Assembly (NCBI GenBank): GCA_042569785.1
Contig: JBHPGW010000050.1
Location: forward strand, 1-18,988
Source of the DNA: JBHPGW01 sp042569785
GTDB lineage: Bacteria > Planctomycetota > Phycisphaerae > Sedimentisphaerales > Anaerobacaceae
Length of the DNA stretch: 18,988 nt
Reading direction: 5' to 3'
A program made the translations under genes and the position numbers. Of the stretch, positions 1-7,781 are shown piece by piece. The notes beneath the pieces are model-generated. The model had not been told where the DNA came from. It searched no databases and saw nothing but the letters and a program-made list of their open reading frames with translations. Numbering within the stretch: the stretch's first letter is position 1; each line of letters begins with the position of its first letter.

Positions 1-1214
1 CCTATGTGCTCAACGGCCTGCAAACGCCGCTGGAAGCGAACCTCAGGCACCAAGCAGATTGGGGCCGCGAGAATACCTATCCGCACTACCATGCGGGCTG
101 GGCCATGGCCGGGAACACGCCGTTTCGTTACTTCAAACAAAGTGAACATCGTGGAGGCCAGACAGATCATCTCGTTGTTCATTGGCCAAAAGGTATTAAA
201 GCTAAGGGCGAGATTCGCAGTCAATATCATCACATTGCAGACATTGCTCCGACGATCATGGAAGCTGCCAAGGTCGATTTCCCGGAAACTTACCACGGGA
301 TTAAACAGCAGCCATTCGACGGCAAATCAATGATGTACGCATTTAACAATCCCAAAGCTCCGAACGTCAAGAAGCGTCAATATTACGAGATGTTTGGCAA
401 CCGTGCAATTTGGGTTGATGGTTGGAAAGCGGTCGTACTGCACGCCAACCGGATGCCGTGGAACGCGAACGTTGTGCTGCCATTCGAGAATGACGAATGG
501 GAGCTTTATAACGTTGCTGAAGATTTTTCAGAGAGCACCAACCTGGCAGCAAAATATCCTGAGAAATTAGAAGAGCTCAAAAAGATATTTGACGAGGAGG
601 CGTGGAAGTACAACGTCTATCCGCTCTATGACGACATGATCAAACGCATCGGCGCTCAACAAGACCGTCTGTTTGGTGACCAGAAGGAGTTCATCTATTT
701 CGCGCCAGGCGCAGTTCGTATTGCGGAGAAATCCTCGGCCCCTGTCAAGAACCGCGCCCATACGATCGAGACCCGCGTCGACCTCACGGGTAACGAGAAG
801 GGGGTCATTGTCGCCTGCGGTGGCATGACGGGCGGTTACACCATGTTCATCAAAGATAACCGTTTGTATTACGACTACAACTTCCTCGACGGATTGCACT
901 ACATTCTGAAGTCGCCAGAGCTGCCTAAAGGCAAAGTCGACCTGAAGTTCAAATTTACCAGAACCAAACCCTTTGGTGGTGAAGGCGAACTTTATGTCAA
1001 TGGCAAGAAAGTCGACGAAGTCGAAATGCCACAGATGCACATCTCCACCTACTCGCTGGCCGAAACGTTTGACGTAGGACGTGATACGGGTACCCAGGTT
1101 TCCAAAATGTACAACGGAACCTTTGTGTTCAATGGAAAACTAGACCGCGTCATCTTTACGGTAGCAGATGAAAACATTGTGCCGCCGCGCAAATTGCCGG
1201 CCATGTATTACTAA
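1..1214 (+). CDS. Arylsulfatase, C-terminal part (5' end outside window)
   Basis: The reading frame is open from base 3 and enters the window without a start, so the GTG at 6 is internal. About 403 residues are visible. The segment around GNTPFRYFKQSEHRGG and HWPKGI, the H-x-ADIAPT stretch and the motif YYEMFGNRAIWVDGWKAV match the C-terminal half of AtsA-type arylsulfatases of the alkaline phosphatase superfamily. The last ~150 residues form the beta-rich C-terminal domain seen in that group (GGMTGGYTMFIKDNRLYYDY). These enzymes hydrolyse sulfate esters and are often exported; the formylglycine motif (C-x-P-S-R) and most metal ligands must lie upstream of the window, so activity cannot be judged. 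The gene ends with TAA at 1212-1214. Its base composition is clearly more GC-rich than genes after ~2.5 kb. Family assignment is confident; the substrate is unknown. Confidence 0.9.
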   Translation, partial: YVLNGLQTPLEANLRHQADWGRENTYPHYHAGWAMAGNTPFRYFKQSEHRGGQTDHLVVHWPKGIKAKGEIRSQYHHIADIAPTIMEAAKVDFPETYHGIKQQPFDGKSMMYAFNNPKAPNVKKRQYYEMFGNRAIWVDGWKAVVLHANRMPWNANVVLPFENDEWELYNVAEDFSESTNLAAKYPEKLEELKKIFDEEAWKYNVYPLYDDMIKRIGAQQDRLFGDQKEFIYFAPGAVRIAEKSSAPVKNRAHTIETRVDLTGNEKGVIVACGGMTGGYTMFIKDNRLYYDYNFLDGLHYILKSPELPKGKVDLKFKFTRTKPFGGEGELYVNGKKVDEVEMPQMHISTYSLAETFDVGRDTGTQVSKMYNGTFVFNGKLDRVIFTVADENIVPPRKLPAMYY

Positions 1215-1230
1215 TAGTGCAGGATTGGTG

Positions 1231-1254
1231 AGTAGTCAGTAGAAAGTAGCCAGT
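1231..1254. repeat. Short degenerate direct repeat AGTAG[T/C]CAGT
   Basis: Two copies of AGTAGYCAGT (1231-1240 and 1245-1254) are separated by four bases just after the sulfatase stop. It is a short low-complexity repeat of no known function; it may be a remnant of a dispersed intergenic repeat. Confidence 0.35.
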
Positions 1255-1321
1255 CGGCGTTTGAGAGAGGTTTAGAAAAAGTTGTTATTACGTTAATGGA
1301 TTAAGCTTAAGAAAAACAGGT

Positions 1322-1342
1322 GCAAGGTGTTTGCCATCTTGC
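1322..1342 (+). other. Hairpin upstream of the HAD gene
   Basis: GCAAGGTG (1322-1329) pairs with CATCTTGC (1335-1342) with one G-T pair and a five-base loop. It is followed by CCCC rather than T, so it is not a standard intrinsic terminator. Together with the stronger hairpin at 1371-1398 it makes a structured leader between the sulfatase and the HAD gene. Confidence 0.4.
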
Positions 1343-1370
1343 CCCCATAGAGTAGTTTGAACAAAGATTA

Positions 1371-1398
1371 ACTGGAGGGGCGATTTCGCCCCTCCAGT
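1371..1398 (+). terminator. Perfect 13-bp hairpin, terminator-like or leader structure
   Basis: ACTGGAGGGGCGA (1371-1383) and TCGCCCCTCCAGT (1386-1398) are exact reverse complements with a two-base gap. The stem is very GC-rich in its upper part. What follows (ATAAATGTCTTT) has only a weak T tract, so it could be a terminator for the sulfatase transcript, a transcript-stabilising stem or a control element for the HAD gene, which starts 33 bases downstream. The structure is certain; its role is inferred. Confidence 0.55.
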
Positions 1399-1423
1399 AT
1401 AAATGTCTTTGAAATTATGAAAG

Positions 1424-1427
1424 GGAA
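1424..1427 (+). promoter_or_regulatory. Ribosome binding site that favours the ATG at 1432
   Basis: An AAAGGGA stretch (1420-1426) lies about five bases upstream of the ATG at 1432 and directly after the alternative ATG at 1417, which has no comparable purine tract. This supports the later start, which also gives a cleaner signal peptide. Confidence 0.5.
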
Positions 1428-1431
1428 AACG

Positions 1432-2763
1432 ATGAGTCGTTTACATGTAAAATATCGCTCGTTTTTATTTACTGTAGCTATTATTCCCATATTATTTGTG
1501 TATTCGCAGACCGCACAGGCTGACGACTCGTTGCCATCATGGAACGATGGACCCTCAAAAAAGTCTATAGTCGAATTCGTTAAGAAAGTGACAACCAAAG
1601 GCGGGGCGGATTTTGTGCCGCCTGCTGAACGTATTGCTGTGTTCGATAATGACGGCACGCTTTGGTCCGAGCAGCCAATGTATTTCCAACTTGCCTTCGT
1701 TATGGACCGTGTGAAGGTGATGGCACCGGAGCATCCGGAGTGGAAGCAGAAACAGCCCTTCAAGGCTGCGCTCGAAGATGATATCAAGGCTGTCATGGCT
1801 GGAGGCAATCATGCGATACTCGAACTTGCGATGGCTACTCACGCCGGAAACACAACCGAGGAGTTTTCGCAAATCGTAAAGGATTGGCTGGCTACGGCGA
1901 AGCATCCGAAGACCGGTAGGCCATACACAGAGATGGTTTATCAGCCGATGCTTGAACTGCTCAGTTATCTGCGCGGGAATGGCTTCAAGACCTACATCAC
2001 CTCCGGCGGAGGCATCGAATTCATGCGTCCTTGGGCGGAGAAGGTCTATGGTATACCACCCGAGCAGGTCATCGGCAGCAGCATCAAGACAAAATTCGAA
2101 TTGCGTGACGGTAAGCCAGTGCTCGTGCGCCTGCCGGAATTGAACTTCCTTGACGATAAAGCTGGCAAGCCGGTTGCGATCAATCAGCACATTGGCCGCC
2201 GCCCCATTGCGGCATTTGGGAACTCTGATGGAGACCTGCAAATGCTGCAGTGGACAGCCGCTGGCGATGGACTCCGATTCTGCCTTTACGTTCATCATAC
2301 CGATGCTCAGCGCGAGTGGGCCTACGACCGCAAGTCCCACATTGGCAAACTCGACAAAGGTTTGGATGAAGCGCATGAAAAGGGATGGACGGTCGTGGAC
2401 ATGAAGAATGACTGGAAAAAGATTTTCTCATTCGACTCAACGAAATCTGTAGTTGGCATCGATTTTCAAAAACTCATCGGCAAATGGGTACGGCCGGATG
2501 GCGGTTATGTCCTGGATATAAAATCAATTAGCCCTGATGGAAAAATTGAAATGGCCTATCTTAATCCACGACCAATTAATGTGTCAAAAGCACAGGCCAA
2601 TACAAAGGCAGGCAAAATTAAGCTTTTCATTGAATTACGGGACAAGGGATATCCGGGCAGTTACTACACACTTACTTTTGATTGCCAAACCGATAGGCTT
2701 GTTGGTGTGTACCACCATCTCGTATTAAATCAGAATTTTAATATTTATTTTATCAGGAGATAA
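1432..2763 (+). CDS. Secreted HAD-family phosphatase with C-terminal lipocalin-like domain
   Basis: 443 residues from the ATG at 1432. An N-terminal signal peptide (hydrophobic stretch ending in AQA before DD) predicts export to the periplasm. The HAD core carries motif I FDNDGT with nucleophile Asp72 and Asp74, a motif II candidate ITSGGG (Thr190/Ser191) and motif IV FGNSDGD (Asp266, Asp268), so the metal-dependent phosphatase centre looks complete. The last ~100 residues (from about 340) form a second domain, starting at IGKWVRPDGGYVLDI with later ELRDKGYPGSYYTLTFD, which resembles the lipocalin-like domain fused to this HAD subgroup in other bacteria. It follows the sulfatase and sits 27 bases before an outer-membrane gene, as I recall from similar clusters in proteobacteria. 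The HAD part is more GC-rich than the tail. The substrate is not known. Confidence 0.88.
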   Translation: MSRLHVKYRSFLFTVAIIPILFVYSQTAQADDSLPSWNDGPSKKSIVEFVKKVTTKGGADFVPPAERIAVFDNDGTLWSEQPMYFQLAFVMDRVKVMAPEHPEWKQKQPFKAALEDDIKAVMAGGNHAILELAMATHAGNTTEEFSQIVKDWLATAKHPKTGRPYTEMVYQPMLELLSYLRGNGFKTYITSGGGIEFMRPWAEKVYGIPPEQVIGSSIKTKFELRDGKPVLVRLPELNFLDDKAGKPVAINQHIGRRPIAAFGNSDGDLQMLQWTAAGDGLRFCLYVHHTDAQREWAYDRKSHIGKLDKGLDEAHEKGWTVVDMKNDWKKIFSFDSTKSVVGIDFQKLIGKWVRPDGGYVLDIKSISPDGKIEMAYLNPRPINVSKAQANTKAGKIKLFIELRDKGYPGSYYTLTFDCQTDRLVGVYHHLVLNQNFNIYFIRR

Positions 2764-2790
2764 TTTCTTATAAAAGGAAAGGGATATAAA

Positions 2791-3597
2791 ATGAGAAAGA
2801 CGAGTTTATTAATAATGGTCGTACTACTATGTTCGCTTGCCAGTGCACAGGAAAAGGCAGAGCAAAGTGCAACTGATTTAGCTAAAGCTGCACAGAATCC
2901 CATAGCGGATTTAATCAGCCTGCCATTTCAGTACAATACGTACTTTGAGACAGGCCCAAAAGGGAAAACGCAAAATGTCCTTCTCATCCAGCCGGTCATT
3001 CCATTTAGTCTCAATGATGACTGGAATCTTATCGCACGGCCCATTATCCCACTGCTGGAACAGCCACCGTTAACAAATGCCCAGCACCGAAACTATGGAC
3101 TTGGTAACATCCAGTTTCAGGGATTCTTCTCTCCCAAAGAAAAAATCGGAGATTGGATTATGGGTTTTGGTCCGTACCTGGAATTCCCTACGAATTCTGG
3201 CCCTGATGGTCGATTTGGGTCAGATAATTGGTCTGCCGGACCTGCATTTGTTGCATTGAAAATAGATGGCCCCTGGGTGTACGGCAGCCTGATCTCTCAA
3301 CTTTGGTCCTATCATGGGAATGACCCTGAGGTGAACATTACGGCTATCCAGCCGTTTATTAATTATAATATGAAAGATGGGTGGTATCTTGTAAGTTCCC
3401 CGGTTATTACTAAAAACTGGTCGGCAGACAATAGCCAGCAGTGGACTGTTCCGATTGGTGGTGGTTTCGGCAGAGTTTTCAAGATTGGCAAACAGCCTGT
3501 CAACGCTTCTATAAAAGCTTATCACAACCTGCAGTCTCCCAGAACTGGTTCCGACTGGCAACTGCAGTTCCAGATACAATTTCTTTTCCCGAAATAA
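2791..3597 (+). CDS. Neuromedin-U/transporter-like outer-membrane protein
   Basis: 268 residues with a signal peptide cleaved after ASA (LLCSLASA-QE). A good ribosome binding site (AAAGGAAAGGGA) precedes the ATG. The mature protein begins with DLAKAAQNPIADLISLPFQ and continues with TQNVLLIQPVIPF, DDWNLIARPIIP, SAGPAFVAL, PFINYNMKDGWYL and a final WQLQFQIQFLFPK. This is the family usually annotated 'neuromedin U' or 'transporter' in Gram-negative bacteria; the name is historical and unrelated to the animal peptide. Alternating hydrophobic beta segments and a terminal aromatic/charged strand suggest an outer-membrane beta-barrel. No transport substrate has been shown that I know of. It sits between the secreted phosphatase and the GPW-repeat protein, with 14 bases to the next start, so co-transcription is likely. 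Confidence 0.85.
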   Translation: MRKTSLLIMVVLLCSLASAQEKAEQSATDLAKAAQNPIADLISLPFQYNTYFETGPKGKTQNVLLIQPVIPFSLNDDWNLIARPIIPLLEQPPLTNAQHRNYGLGNIQFQGFFSPKEKIGDWIMGFGPYLEFPTNSGPDGRFGSDNWSAGPAFVALKIDGPWVYGSLISQLWSYHGNDPEVNITAIQPFINYNMKDGWYLVSSPVITKNWSADNSQQWTVPIGGGFGRVFKIGKQPVNASIKAYHNLQSPRTGSDWQLQFQIQFLFPK

Positions 3598-3611
3598 AGA
3601 GAGGTGTAAAA

Positions 3612-6029
3612 ATGAAACACAAATTTGCTATTGCACATTTAGGTCGAGTACTGTTAGTCATGCTGGTGTGTATTGTCGCAACAACACAAGTAACACACGC
3701 ACAGGAATCAGCACCAGTAGAAGGTTGGCCACGCTTGTACGAAAGCCAAGGCAATAAGATCATAGTATATCAGCCACAGATCCAGTCATGGGAAGATCAT
3801 AAGATAATGAAAGCGGTTTCCGCTGTTCAGGTAGACCTGAAATCTCTAAAAGATGATGTCTTTGGCGCAATGTATATTCAAGCCGACACGGAAACTAACG
3901 CCGAAGCCCGCATGGTTGTTTTCAAAAATATCAAAATTACCGATATACGATTTCCTAATGTAAAGGCCGATACGATAAAACTATGCGATGAACTGATACG
4001 TAAAACAATCTCCCCAAAAACTTCGATACCGATTGCCCTCGACCGGGTAATAGCTGCTTTAGATCGTTCCCAATTACAGCAACGTAATGTAGAAGTCAAC
4101 CTTGAGCCGCCGCCCATTTATTACAGCAGTGAGCCAGCAATATTGATGATATTTTTAGGCGATCCTAAGTTTGAGCCTGTGAAAAACACGGAACTGCTTT
4201 TTGCAGTTAATACAAACTGGGATTTATTTCTTGATACAAGTTCAAAGAATTATTATTTACTCAACGGCGATTCCTGGCTGATGACGAAGGATGTTTTAAA
4301 AGGCCCCTGGACTTGGGCTTCAAGACTTCCACAAAGTTTATATAAGCTTCCGGATGACAAAAACTGGGAAGAGGTGAAGGAAAATCTTTCAGCCAAGAGT
4401 TCCCAAAACATACCTTCTGTGTTTGTTAGTACGGCCCCGGCAGAGCTCATCATCACAGATGGAGCACCTTCGTTAACTATGATACCTGAGACCAAGCTGT
4501 TTTATATTGAAAACACAAACAATCATCTTTTCTTCAATCTAAATGAGCAAAATTATTATTTCCTTACTGCTGGCAGATGGTTTCGTGCTAAGGATCTTAA
4601 GGGGCCATGGACTTCTGCATCCAAGGACCTGCCTACTGAGTTTGCAAAAATACCCAAGAACCATATCAAAGCTTCAGTTCTTGCATCAGTTCCTGGTTCC
4701 GAAGAGGCCAGGGCTGCTGTCCTGCTTGCTTCTATCCCACAAAAGGCAAAAGTTGACCGTAAGGGCACAACAGTAACTGTTGTATACGAAGGTGATCCCA
4801 AATTTATGATAGTCAAAGAGACAACGGTTTACTATGCGGTTAATTCGCCTTACAGCGTATTCAGAGTAAAGGGTAAATATTACTGCTGCCATCAGGGTGT
4901 CTGGTTTGAGTCCTTTGCAGCAGCGGGACCATGGAAAGTCTGCACGGTTGTTCCGGCTGAAATATACATGATTCCACCGTCGCATCCAAAATACAACGTA
5001 ACTTATGTCTATGTTTATGATTCTACCCCCGATACGGTGGTTGTCGGATATACCTCGGGTTATTCTGGTTCGTATGTCTCATCCAACGGTGCCTTAATGT
5101 TCGGCCTTGGACTTCTGATAGGTTATGAGCTTGGTGACGATGATGATCATTACCATCATTATCATTATGGTGCTCACTATTATTCCTACGGTTGTGGAGC
5201 TCACTATGATTATTACCATGGCGGGTATTACCGCAGTGCTCAGTATTATGGGCCATATGGTGGAGCAGGCCGCGGTGCAGCATATAATCCCGCAACGGGC
5301 ACTTATTCTCGAGGTGCTTATAGATACGGCCCGAGTGGAGGCGCCTTTGCAGCACAGGCATATAATCCATATACTGGTCGTTCTGCTGCGAAAGTTGGCG
5401 CCAAAACTCCCTATGGTTCATGGGGTAGAACTGTTGTTGCTGATGGAGATGACTGGGCACGTGCGGGTCACCGTTCCAATTGGAAGGGAACTGTAGCAGG
5501 CGGTCAAACTTCCCAAGGCGGCGCTGTCGTTGCAGGCAGAAACAAATTAACTGGCCAAACCGGTGTTGTCGGTAAAAGTAAATATGGTGATGTCTATGTT
5601 GGAAATGATGGCGATGTTTACAAACGCACAGATAAAGGATCATGGCAGAAAAATGTAGATGGATCCTGGCAAAGCGTCGAACCTTCAAGGTCTGAAAGGA
5701 CAACCGATTCTTTACGTTCCAGAACCGAGACTCCTGATCGCTCAAAAGTACAGACTACTGAACGAACAAGAACCAGAGATATTGACCGATCCAGTACCGC
5801 AAGAACAAAGCGAGACTCTCTTTCAAAGCGTTCTGACTCACAACGTCAACCGAGCAGATCAACCAGGGGTACGTATGATCAACTCAAGCGTGAACGACGC
5901 TCGCGTCAGACAGGAAATAACAGGACTCGAAATTACCAACAGTCCCGAAGTCGCGGCTCTCGCTCTGGCGGGCGAAGCGGGAGTTCTGGTGGCAGCCGAA
6001 GCAGAAGTGGAGGAGGAAGACGAAGATAA
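3612..6029 (+). CDS. Large secreted GPW-repeat protein ('carbohydrate-binding family V/XII' type) with Arg/Ser-rich tail
   Basis: 805 residues from the ATG at 3612 (GAGAGG ribosome binding site upstream; the frame is open back to 3441 but that part overlaps the previous gene). A signal peptide ends at THA-QE. An N-terminal domain (about 30-150) contains KIIVYQPQIQSWEDH. Three ~70-residue repeats follow at about 177-250, 278-347 and 390-458, each with a DPKF/APSL-type start, a Tyr-rich strand, G-x-W and a GPW motif followed by LP. A Gly-rich hydrophobic stretch leads into a Tyr/His/Gly-rich segment near 505-570, then repeats of the AYNP-T-G type (about 555-620) and finally ~115 residues (690-805) very rich in Arg, Ser, Thr and Gly. 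Related proteins are annotated 'carbohydrate-binding family V/XII'; that function is not proven. Surface or envelope location is inferred. Confidence 0.75.
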   Translation: MKHKFAIAHLGRVLLVMLVCIVATTQVTHAQESAPVEGWPRLYESQGNKIIVYQPQIQSWEDHKIMKAVSAVQVDLKSLKDDVFGAMYIQADTETNAEARMVVFKNIKITDIRFPNVKADTIKLCDELIRKTISPKTSIPIALDRVIAALDRSQLQQRNVEVNLEPPPIYYSSEPAILMIFLGDPKFEPVKNTELLFAVNTNWDLFLDTSSKNYYLLNGDSWLMTKDVLKGPWTWASRLPQSLYKLPDDKNWEEVKENLSAKSSQNIPSVFVSTAPAELIITDGAPSLTMIPETKLFYIENTNNHLFFNLNEQNYYFLTAGRWFRAKDLKGPWTSASKDLPTEFAKIPKNHIKASVLASVPGSEEARAAVLLASIPQKAKVDRKGTTVTVVYEGDPKFMIVKETTVYYAVNSPYSVFRVKGKYYCCHQGVWFESFAAAGPWKVCTVVPAEIYMIPPSHPKYNVTYVYVYDSTPDTVVVGYTSGYSGSYVSSNGALMFGLGLLIGYELGDDDDHYHHYHYGAHYYSYGCGAHYDYYHGGYYRSAQYYGPYGGAGRGAAYNPATGTYSRGAYRYGPSGGAFAAQAYNPYTGRSAAKVGAKTPYGSWGRTVVADGDDWARAGHRSNWKGTVAGGQTSQGGAVVAGRNKLTGQTGVVGKSKYGDVYVGNDGDVYKRTDKGSWQKNVDGSWQSVEPSRSERTTDSLRSRTETPDRSKVQTTERTRTRDIDRSSTARTKRDSLSKRSDSQRQPSRSTRGTYDQLKRERRSRQTGNNRTRNYQQSRSRGSRSGGRSGSSGGSRSRSGGGRRR

Positions 6030-6092
6030 AAGAAAAAAGAATGAAGAAAATTTAAAAATTTATTAATTGTTAACAGAAAAAGGAGACAAAAA

Positions 6093-6731
6093 ATGGAAAA
6101 GAAAATGAAAGAAACAAGCGTGTTAATGGTAGTGGCTGTTGGTTTGATGCTAATACAGTGTGGATGCGGTCCAGGTAAGGCTACCAAGACTGGGTTCATA
6201 AGTGACTACTCACGTCTCAGTAAGGAATCAGATTCAACCTTGCGCCATGTAAACAAGAGGGCATTGGCCAGATATTCCAATTTTATTGTAGATCCAGTAA
6301 AAGTGCATTTCCACATGGGGTCAAAAGCTATCGAACACCGAACCAAAGGGGAACTGACTCAGCGACAAGTGACAGATTTGACAAATTATTTACATGCCAG
6401 GATTATCAAAGCTGTCGAGGATTCAGGCAATAGAGTGGTTTATCAGCCTGCCTCTGGCGTAGCAAGGATTCGTGTGGCACTTACAGACATTGATAAATCA
6501 ACTGCTGCAAGTCTCCTGCCACAGGCAAAGCTGATTGGTGCCGGTATCGGTGGAGCATCAATGGAAGCTGAGATTGTAGATTCCATGACAGGTGAGCAGA
6601 TAGGAGCAGTTGTTGAATCAAAGATGGGTAGCAGAATGCCTTTTGCAAATTTGGGTGAATGGGATGCTGCCAAACAAGTGATGGACGATTGGGCAAAACG
6701 ATTCAAAAAACGACTTGATGAAGTGCGGTAA
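6093..6731 (+). CDS. DUF3313-like lipoprotein
   Basis: 212 residues; AGGAGA lies six bases before the ATG. The N-terminus is a lipoprotein signal with an unusual box: Cys23 (LIQC) and Cys25 (QCGC) are both candidates, and neither has the usual small residue pattern exactly. The mature part begins GFISDYSRLSKESD and continues with FIVDPVKVHF and LTNYLHARIIKAVEDSGNRVV, ending in a GxGIGGASMEAEIVDSMTGEQIGA segment. This layout fits the DUF3313 family of bacterial lipoproteins, whose function is unknown. It is one of three consecutive lipoproteins between the GPW-repeat protein and the DUF900 hydrolase, which suggests a membrane-anchored assembly. Family confidence is moderate; lipidation is likely. 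Confidence 0.72.
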   Translation: MEKKMKETSVLMVVAVGLMLIQCGCGPGKATKTGFISDYSRLSKESDSTLRHVNKRALARYSNFIVDPVKVHFHMGSKAIEHRTKGELTQRQVTDLTNYLHARIIKAVEDSGNRVVYQPASGVARIRVALTDIDKSTAASLLPQAKLIGAGIGGASMEAEIVDSMTGEQIGAVVESKMGSRMPFANLGEWDAAKQVMDDWAKRFKKRLDEVR

Positions 6732-6743
6732 ACCTGAAACATC

Positions 6744-6757
6744 CAAGGTGATCCTTG
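6744..6757 (+). other. Small hairpin between two lipoprotein genes
   Basis: CAAGG (6744-6748) and CCTTG (6753-6757) form a five-base stem with a four-base loop, 13 bases after the stop. There is no T tract, so termination is doubtful; it may mark an RNA-processing or stability element in the 105-base gap. Confidence 0.25.
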
Positions 6758-6836
6758 CATCGAAATAAGAAAGAGTTTCTGATGTAAAGAATGGTTAAAC
6801 ATTAAAGAAAGTTGACGTTTTCGTAGGAGTTTAAAA

Positions 6837-7394
6837 ATGAAAAAAAATAATACCAGAACCAGTCGGCAATATTGTACTACGGGTGTCCTTGCTGTATACG
6901 TTTGTGCCACAATTATTACTATAGGAGGTTGTCAAACACGAACACAGACAGGTACTTTAGCAGGTGCGGGTATTGGTGCTATGGCAGGTCAGTTAATCGG
7001 TGGTGACACTAAAGCGACTTTGATTGGCGCAGCTATCGGAACAGGTGCCGGCTACCTCATTGGAAACTCACAGGATAAAAAAGCCGCCAAGACTTATGAT
7101 ATGTCTCAACCCACACCGCTTACCGGAACAAAATGGAAAGTTGTTAGCTTGGTCAAGGCCGATGCTCCTGCATACACAGCAATATTTGTAGAGTTCAAAC
7201 CCGACGGCAAGGTCGTTACTACCAGACATGAACCGGGAGGGACCATGACAGTTACGGAAGAGCGATATCGCATTGTTGGCGGCACTCTTATTATTAACAA
7301 ACCCGGCTATCTAATCAATGCTGAGTATAAAATCTCCGGTGATGAATTGATAGTTAACTGTGAGCAGTTCAGAGCCGTATTAAGGAGGATTTAA
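6837..7394 (+). CDS. Glycine-zipper lipoprotein with small C-terminal beta domain
   Basis: 185 residues, preceded by TAGGAG. The lipobox is IGGC with Cys32 after a long positively charged N-region. Residues about 38-75 form a glycine zipper: two hydrophobic segments with regular Gly spacing (GTLAGAGIGAMAGQLIGG, then LIGAAIGTGAGYLIGN) as in the 17-kDa antigen/Gly-zipper Omp families, which insert in or lie against the outer membrane. From about residue 95 a beta-rich domain begins with LTGTKWKVVSL and FKPDGKVVTT, resembling small lipocalin/META-like modules of secreted proteins. The gene overlaps nothing but ends two bases before the next ATG, so the two are surely co-translated. The role is unknown; envelope integrity or pore scaffolding is a guess. 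Confidence 0.78.
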   Translation: MKKNNTRTSRQYCTTGVLAVYVCATIITIGGCQTRTQTGTLAGAGIGAMAGQLIGGDTKATLIGAAIGTGAGYLIGNSQDKKAAKTYDMSQPTPLTGTKWKVVSLVKADAPAYTAIFVEFKPDGKVVTTRHEPGGTMTVTEERYRIVGGTLIINKPGYLINAEYKISGDELIVNCEQFRAVLRRI

Positions 7395-7396
7395 TA

Positions 7397-7714
7397 ATGG
7401 CAAAATTGATTATATTGTTATTTCTGAGCAGTATAATTTTTCTTACCGGTTGCTCTAAATATTGGTATCAAGAAGGAAAAAGTTTCGAAGAGTGTAAAGA
7501 TGCTCGCGATGAATGTTTTGCTGAGTTGCAAAAGCGTTCTGATTTATCCAACCTAACAGTGGAATATGAAATAAAATTTATGAATGATTGCATGACGAAA
7601 AAAGGCTATAGAGAGGTTTCTCAAGATGAGTTGCCACTTGATGCTAAGCGACAAGAGCCAGATAGCTCATTTCACTGGCGTACACGTGGATTAGCTGGTT
7701 CCCTGAAGAAGTAA
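7397..7714 (+). CDS. Small lipoprotein with three further cysteines
   Basis: 105 residues. The strong ribosome binding site AAGGAGG lies within the end of the previous gene. The lipobox FLTGC places the lipidated residue at Cys19. The mature protein is short and charged, with a pattern resembling a helical hairpin: C-x6-C (EECKDARDEC) and a later DCM, followed by TKKGY, a 'C-x-x-x-K-G-Y/W' ending common in small bacterial lipoproteins. The three extra cysteines may form disulfides if the protein faces the periplasm. I do not recognise a named family. Tight coupling with the glycine-zipper lipoprotein suggests the two act together. Confidence 0.75.
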   Translation: MAKLIILLFLSSIIFLTGCSKYWYQEGKSFEECKDARDECFAELQKRSDLSNLTVEYEIKFMNDCMTKKGYREVSQDELPLDAKRQEPDSSFHWRTRGLAGSLKK

Positions 7715-7728
7715 TTTGATCTTTGATG

Positions 7729-7755
7729 CGATACTCTTAGATTTATAACGATACT
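7729..7755. repeat. Direct repeat CGATACT spaced 20 bases
   Basis: CGATACT occurs at 7729-7735 and 7749-7755, each followed by a TTAG/TTTAG. The 20-base spacing is about two helical turns and lies 27-53 bases before the DUF900 gene, so it could be a regulator site. Two short copies could also be chance. Confidence 0.25.
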
Positions 7756-7781
7756 GTTTAGCTTAAATACCCATTAGAGTA

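Noticed and set aside
567..1040. Minus-strand frame of 157 codons opposite the sulfatase
   Set aside because: Antisense to well-conserved sulfatase sequence; no independent support.
1555..2376. Long minus-strand open frame (273 codons) opposite the HAD gene
   Set aside because: It is antisense to a gene with intact HAD motifs, has no recognisable domain or ribosome binding site, and reflects codon bias of the real gene.
3441..3611. Upstream extension of the GPW-repeat gene into the preceding gene
   Set aside because: It overlaps the outer-membrane gene out of frame; the ATG at 3612 has a ribosome binding site and starts a signal peptide.
5023..5745. Minus-strand 240-codon frame and + strand 123-codon frame at 5125-5496
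   Set aside because: Both fall in the low-complexity Tyr/His/Gly part of the GPW-repeat gene; their products are His- or Ile/Met-rich without any domain.
5659..6066. + strand 135-codon frame overlapping the end of the GPW-repeat gene, ending acidic
   Set aside because: It is the alternate reading of the Arg/Ser-rich repeats; it lacks a ribosome binding site, and the main frame continues with the same composition.
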